A stretch of 64,000 bases of DNA from Streptomyces sp. LUP47B (GTDB lineage: Bacteria > Actinomycetota > Actinomycetes > Streptomycetales > Streptomycetaceae): positions 823,561-887,560 of the forward strand of contig NZ_MJAH01000006.1 in NCBI RefSeq assembly GCF_001746295.1, in the 5' to 3' direction. Position 1 is the stretch's first letter; each line of letters starts with the position of its first letter. The notes beneath the pieces are model-generated. The model did no database searches and was not told the DNA's origin. It saw nothing but the letters and a program-made list of their open reading frames with translations. Positions 45,309-53,861 of the stretch are shown one piece after another. Made by a program: the position numbers and the translations under genes.

Positions 45309-47848
45309 CCGAGATCCAGCGCACGGGACGGACTCTTCCCGTCACCGACCTCTCCCTCGTCGTCCTCGTCGGCGCCTCGGGTTCCGGCAAGTCCACCTTC
45401 GCCCGCCGGCACTTCAAGCCGACAGAGGTGATCTCCTCGGACTTCTGCCGGGGCCTGGTCTCCGACGACGAGAACGACCAGGGCGCGACGAAGGACGCCT
45501 TCGACGTCCTGCACTACATCGCGGGCAAGCGCCTGGCCGCCGGCCGCCGCACGGTCGTCGACGCGACCAGCGTGCAGCAGGACAGCCGACGGCAGCTGAT
45601 CGACCTGGCCAAGCAGTACGACGTGCTGCCCATCGCCATCGTCCTGGACGTGCCCGAGGAGGTGTGCGCCGAGCGCAACGCGGCCCGCACCGACCGGGCC
45701 GACATGCCGATCCGGGTCATCAAGCGCCACATCCGTGAACTGCGGCGATCGGTCCGCCACCTGGAGCGCGAGGGCTTCCGCAAGGTGCACGTCCTGCGCG
45801 GGGTGGCGGACATCGAGAACGCCACCGTCGTCACGGAGAAGCGCTTCAACGACCTGACCCACCTCACCGGCCCCTTCGACATCGTCGGCGACATCCACGG
45901 CTGCGCCCTGGAACTGGAGTCGCTGCTCGGCAAGTTGGGCTACATCGACGGCGTCCACCCCAACGGCCGTACCGCGGTCTTCGTCGGCGACCTCGTCGAC
46001 CGCGGTCCGGACAGCCCCGGAGTGCTGCGCCGCGTGATGTCGATGGTCAAGTCGGGGAACGCGCTGTGCGTGCCGGGCAACCACGAGAACAAGTACGGCC
46101 GTTACCTCAAGGGCCGCAAGGTCCAGCACACCCACGGCCTCGCGGAGACCATCGAACAGATGGAGAGCGTCTCGGACGAATTCCGGTCCGAGGTGAGGGA
46201 GTTCATCGACGGACTCGTCAGCCACTACGTCCTCGACGGCGGCCGCCTGGTCGTCTGCCACGCCGGTCTGCCGGAGAAGTACCACGGCCGCACCTCCGGC
46301 CGGGTCCGCTCGCACGCCCTGTACGGCGACACCACCGGAGAGACCGACGAGTTCGGGCTGCCGGTGCGCTACCCGTGGGCGGAGGACTACCGCGGCCGGG
46401 CGGCCGTGGTCTACGGCCACACCCCGGTCCCGGAGGCGACCTGGCTCAACAACACGATCTGCCTGGACACCGGAGCGGTCTTCGGCGGCAAGCTCACGGC
46501 ACTGCGCTGGCCGGAGCGGGAGCTCGTCGACGTACCGGCGGAGCGGGTCTGGTACGAGCCGACGAAGCCGCTGAAGTCGGAGGCGCCCGGCGGGCAGGAC
46601 GGCCGGCCGCTGGACCTCGCCGACGTGCAGGGCCGCCGGGCGGTCGAGACCCGGCACGCGGGCCGGGTCGCCGTCCGGGAGGAGAACGCGGCCGCGGCCC
46701 TGGAGGTGATGAGCCGCTTCGCGGTGGACCCGCGGCTGCTGCCGTACCTCCCGCCGACCATGGCACCGACGGCGACCTCGCGGGCCGAAGGCTTCCTGGA
46801 GCACCCGGAGGAGGCGTTCGCGCAGTACGCCGCGGACGGTGTCGAGCGGGTCGTGTGCGAGGAGAAGCACATGGGCTCGCGGGCCGTGGTCCTGGTCTGC
46901 CGGGACGCGGAGACGGCCCGTAAGCGCTTCGGCGTGGACGGCCCGACGGGCTCGCTGTACACGCGGACCGGCCGCCCCTTCTTCGACGACGAGTCGGTGA
47001 CGGAGACGATCCTGGACCGCCTTCGCGAGGCGATCGGCGAGGCGGACCTGTGGTCCGAACTGGACACCGACTGGCTCCTGTTGGACGCCGAGCTGATGCC
47101 GTGGTCGCTGAAGGCCTCGGGCCTGCTGCGGTCGCAGTACGCGGCCGTCGGCGCCGCGTCCGGCGCGGTCTTCCCGGGCGCGCTGGCCGCGCTCCGGGGT
47201 GCGGCCGACCGGGGCGTGGACGTGACGGACCTGCTGGCCCGGCAGCGCGAACGGGCCGACGCGGCAGGCGCGTTCACCGACGCGTACCGGCGCTACTGCT
47301 GGACCACCGACGGCCTGGACGGCGTCCGCCTGGCGCCGTTCCAGATCCTCGCGGTCCAGGGCCGCAGCCTCGCCGCGCTCCCGCACGACGAGCAGCTGGC
47401 CCTGCTGGACCGCCTGGTGGAGCACGAGGGCACCGGCCTGCTCCAGACCACCCGGCGGCTGTACGTCGACACCGGCGACCCGGAGTCGGTGCGGGCGGGC
47501 GTCGACTGGTGGCTGGAGATGACCGGCCGCGGCGGCGAAGGCATGGTCGTCAAGCCGCTCGGCGCCGTGGTCCGCAGCCCGGAGGGCCGCATGGTCCAGC
47601 CCGGCATCAAGTGCCGCGGCCGGGAGTACCTGCGGATCATCTACGGTCCCGAGTACATCCGCCCGGAGAACCTCGACCGGCTGCGCAAGAGGTTCCTGAA
47701 CCACAAGCGCTCCCTCGCGATCCGCGAGTACGCCCTCGGCCTGGAGGCCCTGGACCGGCTGGCGGAGGGCGAGCCGCTGTGGCGGGTCCACGAGGCGGTG
47801 TTCGGGGTGCTGGCGCTGGAGTCGGAGCCGGTCGACCCACGGCTGTGA
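45305..47848 (+). CDS. pnkp: polynucleotide kinase-phosphatase Pnkp (RNA repair)
   Basis: 847 aa in three modules. Kinase: GASGSGKSTFARRHF near residue 26. Metallophosphoesterase from about residue 195: GDIHGCALELE, GDLVDRGPDSPG, GNHENKYGRYL, CHAGLPEKYHG. Ligase-type adenylyltransferase from about residue 500: EEKHMGSRAVV (KxxG nucleotidyl Lys) and GEGMVVKP. Heals 5'-OH and 3'-phosphate ends of cut RNA and, with Hen1, seals them. Full length; no damage seen. Confidence 0.96.
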   Translation: MTEIQRTGRTLPVTDLSLVVLVGASGSGKSTFARRHFKPTEVISSDFCRGLVSDDENDQGATKDAFDVLHYIAGKRLAAGRRTVVDATSVQQDSRRQLIDLAKQYDVLPIAIVLDVPEEVCAERNAARTDRADMPIRVIKRHIRELRRSVRHLEREGFRKVHVLRGVADIENATVVTEKRFNDLTHLTGPFDIVGDIHGCALELESLLGKLGYIDGVHPNGRTAVFVGDLVDRGPDSPGVLRRVMSMVKSGNALCVPGNHENKYGRYLKGRKVQHTHGLAETIEQMESVSDEFRSEVREFIDGLVSHYVLDGGRLVVCHAGLPEKYHGRTSGRVRSHALYGDTTGETDEFGLPVRYPWAEDYRGRAAVVYGHTPVPEATWLNNTICLDTGAVFGGKLTALRWPERELVDVPAERVWYEPTKPLKSEAPGGQDGRPLDLADVQGRRAVETRHAGRVAVREENAAAALEVMSRFAVDPRLLPYLPPTMAPTATSRAEGFLEHPEEAFAQYAADGVERVVCEEKHMGSRAVVLVCRDAETARKRFGVDGPTGSLYTRTGRPFFDDESVTETILDRLREAIGEADLWSELDTDWLLLDAELMPWSLKASGLLRSQYAAVGAASGAVFPGALAALRGAADRGVDVTDLLARQRERADAAGAFTDAYRRYCWTTDGLDGVRLAPFQILAVQGRSLAALPHDEQLALLDRLVEHEGTGLLQTTRRLYVDTGDPESVRAGVDWWLEMTGRGGEGMVVKPLGAVVRSPEGRMVQPGIKCRGREYLRIIYGPEYIRPENLDRLRKRFLNHKRSLAIREYALGLEALDRLAEGEPLWRVHEAVFGVLALESEPVDPRL

Positions 47849-47863
47849 GCCAACGGTCCGGGC

Positions 47864-47893
47864 GTGAGGGGTGATCTGCCGGTCACCCCTCAC
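47864..47893. terminator. bidirectional hairpin between pnkp and NAD-kinase-like gene
   Basis: GTGAGGGGTGA, 8-nt loop, perfect complement: an 11-bp stem that overlaps the last 4 nt of the convergent minus-strand gene. Confidence 0.8.
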
Positions 47894-48783
47894 CCCACCA
47901 ACCGCAACCGCTCCCCGCACACCCCCACTTCCACGGTCTGCCCCCACGTCAGCTCCACCGCGTCCCCCTCCATCCCGTCTCCGAAGGCGATCAGGCGTTC
48001 GGACTCGACGGTCAGACGGAGGCGGGCGCGGGCGGGGAGTTCGCCGGCGACCAGGGACGTGCCGGTGGCGGGGGACGGCCATGCCTCCCGCACGAACCAC
48101 AGCAGGCGGTCCTCCGTCGGGTCCGGCAGCCGCAGCCGGCCGCCCCGCTCCTGCCAGAGGGAGCGGAGCCAGCCGGTGGCGCCGGTGCCCGTCCCCACCA
48201 GCACCCCGGAGGAGGCCTGGGCCTCGACGACACCCCCGTCGCCCTCCAGGCCCAGGCGGTATCTGGCTGTCTGGTGTCCGGCGGCGCCCAGGTAGATCTC
48301 GTTCAGGGCGACCAACCGTTGGGTGTCGTCGGCGACGGCCTCGACCATGGTGAGTTCGTCCACGGTGGTGTCGAGGGCCGCCGGGAGGAGGGCCGCGGCC
48401 TGTGCGGGACGGTGACGTACCAGGACGCCGGGGTTGCGGCCGGGGTCGGTGTCGATGCCCACCACCCGTTGTCCGGCGAGGTATTTGGCCACGTTGGCCA
48501 CCAGTCCGTCCTGCCCGACCACGATCACGACGTCCTCGGGTGCGAACAGGAAGCGGTCCAGGTCGGCGCGCTCCACCCGCGCCTGACGCCAGGTCAGGGG
48601 AATCGCTGAGGTCACCTCGGCGAGCGCCCGCCGGGAGCGCTCATGGCGTTCGGCGACCTCCGCGATGTCCCGGCCGCGGGAGGAGAGGAAGAAGGCGGCC
48701 TGGCCGTGGGTGCCGTGGTGGGCCACCAACTCCTCGTACTCCGTGGTGCGGTGCACCAGGACCGCTCGCGGTGCGAGGCTCAC
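47890..48783 (-). CDS. diverged NAD(+)-kinase-like protein
   Basis: 297 aa with the ATP-NAD kinase layout, but the canonical GGDGT loop appears as VGQDGLVANVAKYL and the STPTGSTAY-like segment as VGTGTGATGW. EIYLGAAGHQTARYRLGLEGD and AGELPARARLRLTVES fit the C-terminal beta-rich domain. The changed motif leaves real NAD kinase activity open. Start ATG overlaps the SPFH stop (ATGA), so the two are coupled. Confidence 0.85.
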   Translation of the reverse strand: MSLAPRAVLVHRTTEYEELVAHHGTHGQAAFFLSSRGRDIAEVAERHERSRRALAEVTSAIPLTWRQARVERADLDRFLFAPEDVVIVVGQDGLVANVAKYLAGQRVVGIDTDPGRNPGVLVRHRPAQAAALLPAALDTTVDELTMVEAVADDTQRLVALNEIYLGAAGHQTARYRLGLEGDGGVVEAQASSGVLVGTGTGATGWLRSLWQERGGRLRLPDPTEDRLLWFVREAWPSPATGTSLVAGELPARARLRLTVESERLIAFGDGMEGDAVELTWGQTVEVGVCGERLRLVG

Positions 48784-49784
48784 TCCGGCTCCCGTGCGCC
48801 CAGCTTCGCGAGCAGCCCAGTCAGCACGTCCGGGGAGATGGTCAGGCTGTCGATGTTCGGCAGGTTCTCAGCGAGCCGGGTCCCGGTGAGGGCGTGCAGC
48901 GTGGCGACGTCGACGTCCGCGTGCACCCGCAACCAGGCGGCCTGCGCCTGCGCCTTCGCGTCGCCCACCGTGCGCGCCCCCTCGGCCTCCGCGCGAGCCA
49001 GCCGTACCGACCGTGTCGCCTCCGCCTCGGCCCGTACCGCGTCCGCCGCCGCGTGCTCCTCCGCCTCCCGGCGGGCGTTCGTGCCGCGCTGCTCCACCAA
49101 CTGCTCCTCGCGGCGGGCGAGTTCGATCTGGCTGGCCAGTTCGTTCTCGGCGATGGCCCGCTCCCGCTCCACGGCGACGGCCCGCCGTTCGTAGGTCGCC
49201 CGGTCGGCCTCCTGCTGGATCTGCTCGCGGGCCGGGGTGCGCAGCGCCCGCTCCACCTCCGGCTCGGGGCGCAGCGCCATCACGCGGACGGCCACCACCT
49301 CGATGCCGGTGGCCGGCAGCCGCGGCTCCGTGTCCAGGCCCGCCGCGATCCTCTCGCGCACCGCAGAGACGCCGTCGACCAGGGCGGAGGACAGGGAGGT
49401 CCGGGTCAGCACGTCGAGCGCGTGCTGCTGGGCCGTCTCCGTGAGCAGTGTGCCCAGTTGCTCCAGGGGAGCGCCCCGCCACACCCCGGTGTCCGGGTCG
49501 ATCGAGAAGTCCAGGCGGGCGGCGGCGAGCGCCGGGTCGCCGATCCGGTAGGTCACGGTCGCCTGTACCGCCACGTCCTGGAAGTCCGACGTGCGGGCAT
49601 GGAACGTCATGGCCAACTCGCGGTCGTCCACCGGAACCTCGGAGAGCGCGGCCGTCAGTGCGCGGAACCAGAAACTGAGCCCCGGACCGTCGTGCAGCAG
49701 GGTGCCGCCGCGGTGGTGCCGGATGTGCGCCGTGGGCGCGCCGCGCAGATGGCGCCAGCCGAGGCGCCGGGTGATGTCGGCCAT
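48780..49784 (-). CDS. SPFH/band-7 domain protein
   Basis: 334 aa. SPFH domain at residues 1-180 (HIRHHRGGTLLHDGPGLSFWF, VAVQATVTYRIGDPALAAARL, GIEVVAVRVMALRPEPEVERAL). A long Glu/Ala/Arg coiled coil (residues 185-285, e.g. QQEADRATYERRAVAVERER) comes before a short C-terminal helix. No signal or strong N-terminal TM, so peripheral or scaffold type. Forms an operon with the NAD-kinase-like gene; ribosome site AGAGGGGG. Confidence 0.9.
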   Translation of the reverse strand: MADITRRLGWRHLRGAPTAHIRHHRGGTLLHDGPGLSFWFRALTAALSEVPVDDRELAMTFHARTSDFQDVAVQATVTYRIGDPALAAARLDFSIDPDTGVWRGAPLEQLGTLLTETAQQHALDVLTRTSLSSALVDGVSAVRERIAAGLDTEPRLPATGIEVVAVRVMALRPEPEVERALRTPAREQIQQEADRATYERRAVAVERERAIAENELASQIELARREEQLVEQRGTNARREAEEHAAADAVRAEAEATRSVRLARAEAEGARTVGDAKAQAQAAWLRVHADVDVATLHALTGTRLAENLPNIDSLTISPDVLTGLLAKLGAREPE

Positions 49785-49906
49785 GGAACCCCCTCTTTTC
49801 GTCTGTTGGACGATAACGGTCCGGGATGCTTGTCGTCAAGGGGACGAGAACAAGAAGCAGCGCGGACAGAGGGGTCAAGACGTCCCTCGTTGGTCAGGAT
49901 GGAGTC

Positions 49907-51130
49907 ATGGGATTCCATGTCGACTCCGAGACCGGGCGGCTGCGCCGCGTCATCCTGCACCGGCCGGATCTCGAGCTCAAAAGGCTCACCCCCAGCAACA
50001 AGGACGCGCTGCTCTTCGACGACGTGCTGTGGGTGCGCCGGGCGCGCGCCGAGCACGACGGGTTCGCCGACGTGCTGCGCGACCGCGGGGTCGCCGTCCA
50101 TCTCTTCGGCGACCTGCTCACCGAGGCCCTGGAGATCCCGGCGGCCCGGTCCCTCGTCCTGGACCGCGTCTTCGACGAGAAGGAGTACGGCCCACTCGCC
50201 ACCGACCACCTCCGGGCCGCCTTCGAGACGCTGCCCGCCGCGGAGCTGGCCGAGGCCCTCGTCGGCGGAATGACCAAGCGGGAGTTCCTGGCCGCGCACC
50301 CGGAACCGACCTCCGTGCGCTTCCATGTCATGGATCTCGACGACTTCCTGCTCGCCCCGCTGCCCAACCACCTGTTCACCCGCGACACCTCGGCCTGGAT
50401 ATACGACGGTGTCGCCGTCAACGCCATGCGCTGGCCGGCCCGGCAGCGTGAGACGGTCCACTTCGAGGCGATCTACCGCCACCATCCGCTCTTCCGTGAC
50501 GAAACGTTCCACATCTGGTCGCAGGGGCAGGCCGACTACCCGTCCACCATCGAGGGCGGGGACGTCCTCGTCATCGGCAACGGCGCCGTCCTCATCGGCA
50601 TGAGCGAGCGCACCACCCCCCAGGCCGTCGAGATGCTCGCGCACAAGCTGTTCGCCGAGGGCTCCGCGCAGTCGATCGTGGCCCTCGACATGCCGAAGCG
50701 GCGGGCCTTCATGCATCTCGACACCGTGATGACGATGGTCGACGGCGACACCTTCACCCAGTACGCCGGACTCGGCATGCTCAGGTCGTACACCATCGAA
50801 CCGGGCGTCGGTGACAAGGAGCTCAAGGTCACCGACCACCCGTCGGAGCACATGCACCGCGCGATCGCCGCCTCGCTCGGGCTGAGCGAGATCCGTGTGC
50901 TGACCGCCACCCAGGACGTGCACGCGGCCGAGCGCGAGCAGTGGGACGACGGCTGCAACGTCCTCGCCGTCGAGCCGGGTGTCGTCGTCGCCTACGAGCG
51001 CAACGCCACCACCAACACCCATCTGCGCAAGCAGGGCATCGAGGTGATAGAGATCCCGGGCAGCGAGCTGGGGCGGGGGAGGGGCGGGCCGCGCTGCATG
51101 AGCTGTCCGGTGGAGCGGGAAGCCGTATAG
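49907..51130 (+). CDS. arcA: arginine deiminase
   Basis: 407 aa. Family motifs: LPNHLFTRDTSAWI, FHIWSQGQADYPSTIEGGDVLVIGNGAVLIG, DTVMTMVDGDTFTQY, and the nucleophilic Cys397 in GRGRGGPRCMSCP. Converts arginine to citrulline and ammonia. No carbamate kinase or arginine/ornithine antiporter follows; instead argF comes next, so a complete ATP-yielding ADI pathway is not encoded here. Start ATG 49907 after AGGATGGAG. Confidence 0.96.
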   Translation: MGFHVDSETGRLRRVILHRPDLELKRLTPSNKDALLFDDVLWVRRARAEHDGFADVLRDRGVAVHLFGDLLTEALEIPAARSLVLDRVFDEKEYGPLATDHLRAAFETLPAAELAEALVGGMTKREFLAAHPEPTSVRFHVMDLDDFLLAPLPNHLFTRDTSAWIYDGVAVNAMRWPARQRETVHFEAIYRHHPLFRDETFHIWSQGQADYPSTIEGGDVLVIGNGAVLIGMSERTTPQAVEMLAHKLFAEGSAQSIVALDMPKRRAFMHLDTVMTMVDGDTFTQYAGLGMLRSYTIEPGVGDKELKVTDHPSEHMHRAIAASLGLSEIRVLTATQDVHAAEREQWDDGCNVLAVEPGVVVAYERNATTNTHLRKQGIEVIEIPGSELGRGRGGPRCMSCPVEREAV

Positions 51131-51176
51131 GAGGGATCTTTTATGGAACGCGCGATCGCATAGTCGTACTACAGTC

Positions 51177-51190
51177 TGTATATAAATGCC
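51177..51190 (+). promoter_or_regulatory. ARG-box-like site before argF
   Basis: TGTATATAAATGCC fits the half-symmetric ARG-box form TGNATWWWWATNCA in all but the last base, in an AT-rich patch 57 nt before argF. ArgR control of argF is expected from biology; binding is not shown. Confidence 0.5.
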
Positions 51191-51246
51191 GAACGTCGTA
51201 TAGACTTCCAAGGTCCGTCTGTTCACGCACCTCTGGAGCGCCCCCC

Positions 51247-52254
51247 ATGGCGACAGTCCCGACCGCCCTCGCCGGCCGCCACTTCCTCAAGGAGCTCGAC
51301 TTCACCGAGCAGGAGTTCCTCGGGCTGGTCGAGTTGGCGGCCGAGCTGAAGGCCGCCAAGAAGGCGGGGACCGAGACGCGGTACCTGAACGGGAAGAACA
51401 TCGCCCTGATCTTCGAGAAGACCTCGACGCGCACGCGCTGCGCGTTCGAGGTCGCGGCGGCGGACCAGGGCGCCTCGACGACGTACCTGGACCCGTCCGG
51501 CTCGCAGATCGGCCACAAGGAGTCCGTACGGGACACCGCGCGCGTGCTCGGTCGTATGTACGACGGGATCGAGTACCGCGGGGACAGCCAGCAGAAGGTC
51601 GAGGAGCTGGCCGCGTACGCCGGGGTGCCGGTGTACAACGGGCTCACCGACGACTGGCACCCCACGCAGATGCTGGCCGACGTGCTGACGATGACCGAGC
51701 ACACCGCGAAGCCGGTCCGGGAGATCGTCTTCGCCTACCTCGGTGACGCGCGGTTCAACATGGGCAACTCGTATCTGGTCACCGGCGCGCTGCTGGGGAT
51801 GGACGTACGGATCGTCGCGCCGAAGGCCTACTGGCCCGCGCAGGACGTCGTCGAGCGGGCGCGTGCGCTCGCCGTGGACAGCGGGGCGCGGATCACCCTC
51901 ACCGAGTCGCTGGAGGAGGGTGTGCGGGGCGCGGACTTCGTCGCGACGGATGTCTGGGTCTCCATGGGGGAGCCGAAGGACGTGTGGGACGAGCGGATCG
52001 CCGCGCTGTCGCCGTACGCGGTGACCACGGACGTGCTGCGGGCCACGGGGAACGCGGACGTCAAGTTTCTGCACTGTCTGCCCGCCTTCCACGACCTCGG
52101 TACGAAGGTGGGGCAGGAGATCTTCGAGACTCATGGGCTGGAGTCCCTGGAGGTCACGGACGAGGTGTTCGAGTCGGTGCACTCGGTGGTCTTCGACGAG
52201 GCGGAGAACCGTCTGCACACGATCAAGGCGGTCCTGGTGGCGACGCTGGCCTGA
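51247..52254 (+). CDS. argF: ornithine carbamoyltransferase
   Basis: 335 aa. Carbamoyl-phosphate motif in FEKTSTRTRCAFEVAA, second-domain YLGDARFNMGNS, ornithine-side HCLPAFHD with the catalytic Cys, and DEAENRLHTIKAVL at the end. Makes citrulline from ornithine and carbamoyl phosphate; with arcA next door it could also run catabolically. ATG 51247 follows GGAG. Ends 3 nt before the convergent gene's stop. Confidence 0.96.
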   Translation: MATVPTALAGRHFLKELDFTEQEFLGLVELAAELKAAKKAGTETRYLNGKNIALIFEKTSTRTRCAFEVAAADQGASTTYLDPSGSQIGHKESVRDTARVLGRMYDGIEYRGDSQQKVEELAAYAGVPVYNGLTDDWHPTQMLADVLTMTEHTAKPVREIVFAYLGDARFNMGNSYLVTGALLGMDVRIVAPKAYWPAQDVVERARALAVDSGARITLTESLEEGVRGADFVATDVWVSMGEPKDVWDERIAALSPYAVTTDVLRATGNADVKFLHCLPAFHDLGTKVGQEIFETHGLESLEVTDEVFESVHSVVFDEAENRLHTIKAVLVATLA

Positions 52255-52257
52255 GCG

Positions 52258-52710
52258 TCACGCCGGATGCCACTGATGCGGCACCACCGGTAGCCGGAAC
52301 CACACTGCCTTGCCGGTCTCGGTCGGGCGGTGCCCGCACGACGAACTGAGCGCCCTGATCAGGAGCAGGCCCCGGCCGTGCTCCTGCCAGGGATCGGGGT
52401 CCCTGATGTCCGGCTGGGTCAGATGGCCCGGGGGCGCCGGGTCCGGGTCGTGCACCTCCACCTGGCAGCCGGTCGGCAGCAACTCGACGACCAGCTCTAT
52501 CGGGGTGTCGCCGGAGGTGTGTTCCACGGCGTTCGCCACCAGCTCGGCCGTCAGCAGCTCCGCGGTGTCGCAGTCCGCCCCGTGCTCCAGCTCGGCCAGT
52601 GCGGTGCGGACCAGAGCGCGCGCCACGGGCACGGCCGCGGCGGAATGCGGCAGCGCGATGCGCCAGGAGGCGGAGGCCGGGGGGCGATCTTGCAAGGCGG
52701 TTCCGTTCAT
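52258..52710 (-). CDS. ATP-binding protein, anti-sigma (RsbW/SpoIIAB) type
   Basis: 150 aa HATPase_c_2 domain: ELLTAELVANAVEHTSGDTPIEL (N box), VEVHDPDPAPP (G1), GRGLLLIRALSSSCG (G2). One of the many Streptomyces single-domain kinase-like proteins that act as anti-sigma or regulatory kinases. No partner gene adjacent. Confidence 0.88.
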   Translation of the reverse strand: MNGTALQDRPPASASWRIALPHSAAAVPVARALVRTALAELEHGADCDTAELLTAELVANAVEHTSGDTPIELVVELLPTGCQVEVHDPDPAPPGHLTQPDIRDPDPWQEHGRGLLLIRALSSSCGHRPTETGKAVWFRLPVVPHQWHPA

Positions 52711-53031
52711 GAGCAGGCTGTCCTGCTTTCAACCGTATGAATGGTACGGCGCCGTCGGCAGAGTCGTCCGGCGGGCGCCGTGGGGGACCTTCGGCCCCGT
52801 TGGCAGGCGGCTTACCCGTAGCAACGGCTTGCCTCCCGCCGCTGATCCCGCCGTTGCCGGTCTGTCGGCGAACCGTGACGGATGTGACCCCGCCAGGTCA
52901 CTTCCGGATGCCTTTATCGCGCACTCGTGACGACAGTCAAAGAGGGGTGATAGCTTCGAGGGAGAGCGCACCTGGATGCGCCCGGAACCTCGCCACTCGC
53001 ACTTCGTCCGAGCACGAGGAGGCCGCACGCC
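52711..53031. other. intergenic promoter region
   Basis: 321 bp between divergent genes. It contains the shared promoter motif at 52927-52956 described separately; no ORF is supported. Confidence 0.5.
52927..52956 (+). promoter_or_regulatory. promoter of enoyl-CoA hydratase operon, shared motif
   Basis: GTGACG, 18-nt spacer, TAGCTT; the first 14 nt (GTGACGACAGTCAA) are identical to those upstream of the acyl-CoA dehydrogenase gene at 58667. TGAC-N4-GTCA forms a short dyad overlapping the -35 region. Transcription would start about 70 nt before the gene. Confidence 0.5.
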
Positions 53032-53859
53032 ATGAGTCCCTTCACCGGCTCCGCCGCCCGCACCTCCGACTGGCGGCACCTGCGCGTCGACCTCGCCGAC
53101 GGGGTCGCCACCGTCACCCTCGCCCGCCCCGAGAAACTCAACGCGCTCACCTTCGGCGCCTACGCCGACCTGCGCGACCTGCTCGCCGAACTGTCGCACG
53201 AGCGGTCCGTCCGCGCCCTGGTCCTGGCCGGCGAGGGCCGCGGCTTCTGCTCCGGCGGTGACGTCGACGAGATCATCGGCGCGACCCTCGCCATGGACAC
53301 CGCCCAGCTCCTCGACTTCAACCGGATGACGGGCCAGGTGGTGCGGGCCGTACGGGAGTGTCCGTTCCCGGTGATCGCGGCGGTGCACGGGGTGGCGGCG
53401 GGCGCGGGCGCGGTCCTCGCCCTGGCGGCCGACTTCCGGGTGGCGGACCCCTCCACCCGCTTCGCCTTCCTCTTCACCCGGGTCGGCCTGTCCGGCGGAG
53501 ACATGGGCGCGGCCTATCTGCTGCCTCGCGTGGTCGGCCTCGGCCATGCCACCCGGCTCCTCATGCTCGGCGAACCGGTCCGCGCTCCCGAGGCCGAGCG
53601 CATCGGCCTGATCAGCGAACTGACCGAGGACGGCGGCGCGGACGAGGCCGCCGCGCGCCTGGCCCGGCGTCTGGCGGAGGGCCCGGCACTGGCGTACGCC
53701 CAGACCAAGGCGCTGCTGACGGCGGAGCTGGACATGCCGTTGGCCGCTTCCGTGGAACTGGACGCCTCGACGCAGGCCCTCCTGATGAACGGCGAGGACT
53801 ACCGGGAGTTCCACGCGGCGTTCACGGAGAAGCGGCAGCCGAAGTGGCAGGGACGGTGA
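53032..53859 (+). CDS. enoyl-CoA hydratase family protein
   Basis: 275 aa crotonase fold: ARPEKLNALTFGAYADL, GEGRGFCSGGDVDEI (oxyanion loop), VHGVAAGAGAVLALAADFRVA, TRVGLSGGDMGAAYLLPRVVG. Two bases separate its stop from the monooxygenase ATG. In the proposed pathway it would hydrate or open a ring-reduced CoA thioester. Confidence 0.92.
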   Translation: MSPFTGSAARTSDWRHLRVDLADGVATVTLARPEKLNALTFGAYADLRDLLAELSHERSVRALVLAGEGRGFCSGGDVDEIIGATLAMDTAQLLDFNRMTGQVVRAVRECPFPVIAAVHGVAAGAGAVLALAADFRVADPSTRFAFLFTRVGLSGGDMGAAYLLPRVVGLGHATRLLMLGEPVRAPEAERIGLISELTEDGGADEAAARLARRLAEGPALAYAQTKALLTAELDMPLAASVELDASTQALLMNGEDYREFHAAFTEKRQPKWQGR

Positions 53860-53861
53860 TC

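Noticed and set aside
45185..48100. 971-aa minus-strand open frame
   Set aside because: Antisense shadow of pnkp; the plus strand holds all three Pnkp modules.
49907..52254. complete arginine deiminase (ADI) energy pathway
   Set aside because: No carbamate kinase or antiporter gene is present, and argF looks like the single biosynthetic-type enzyme.
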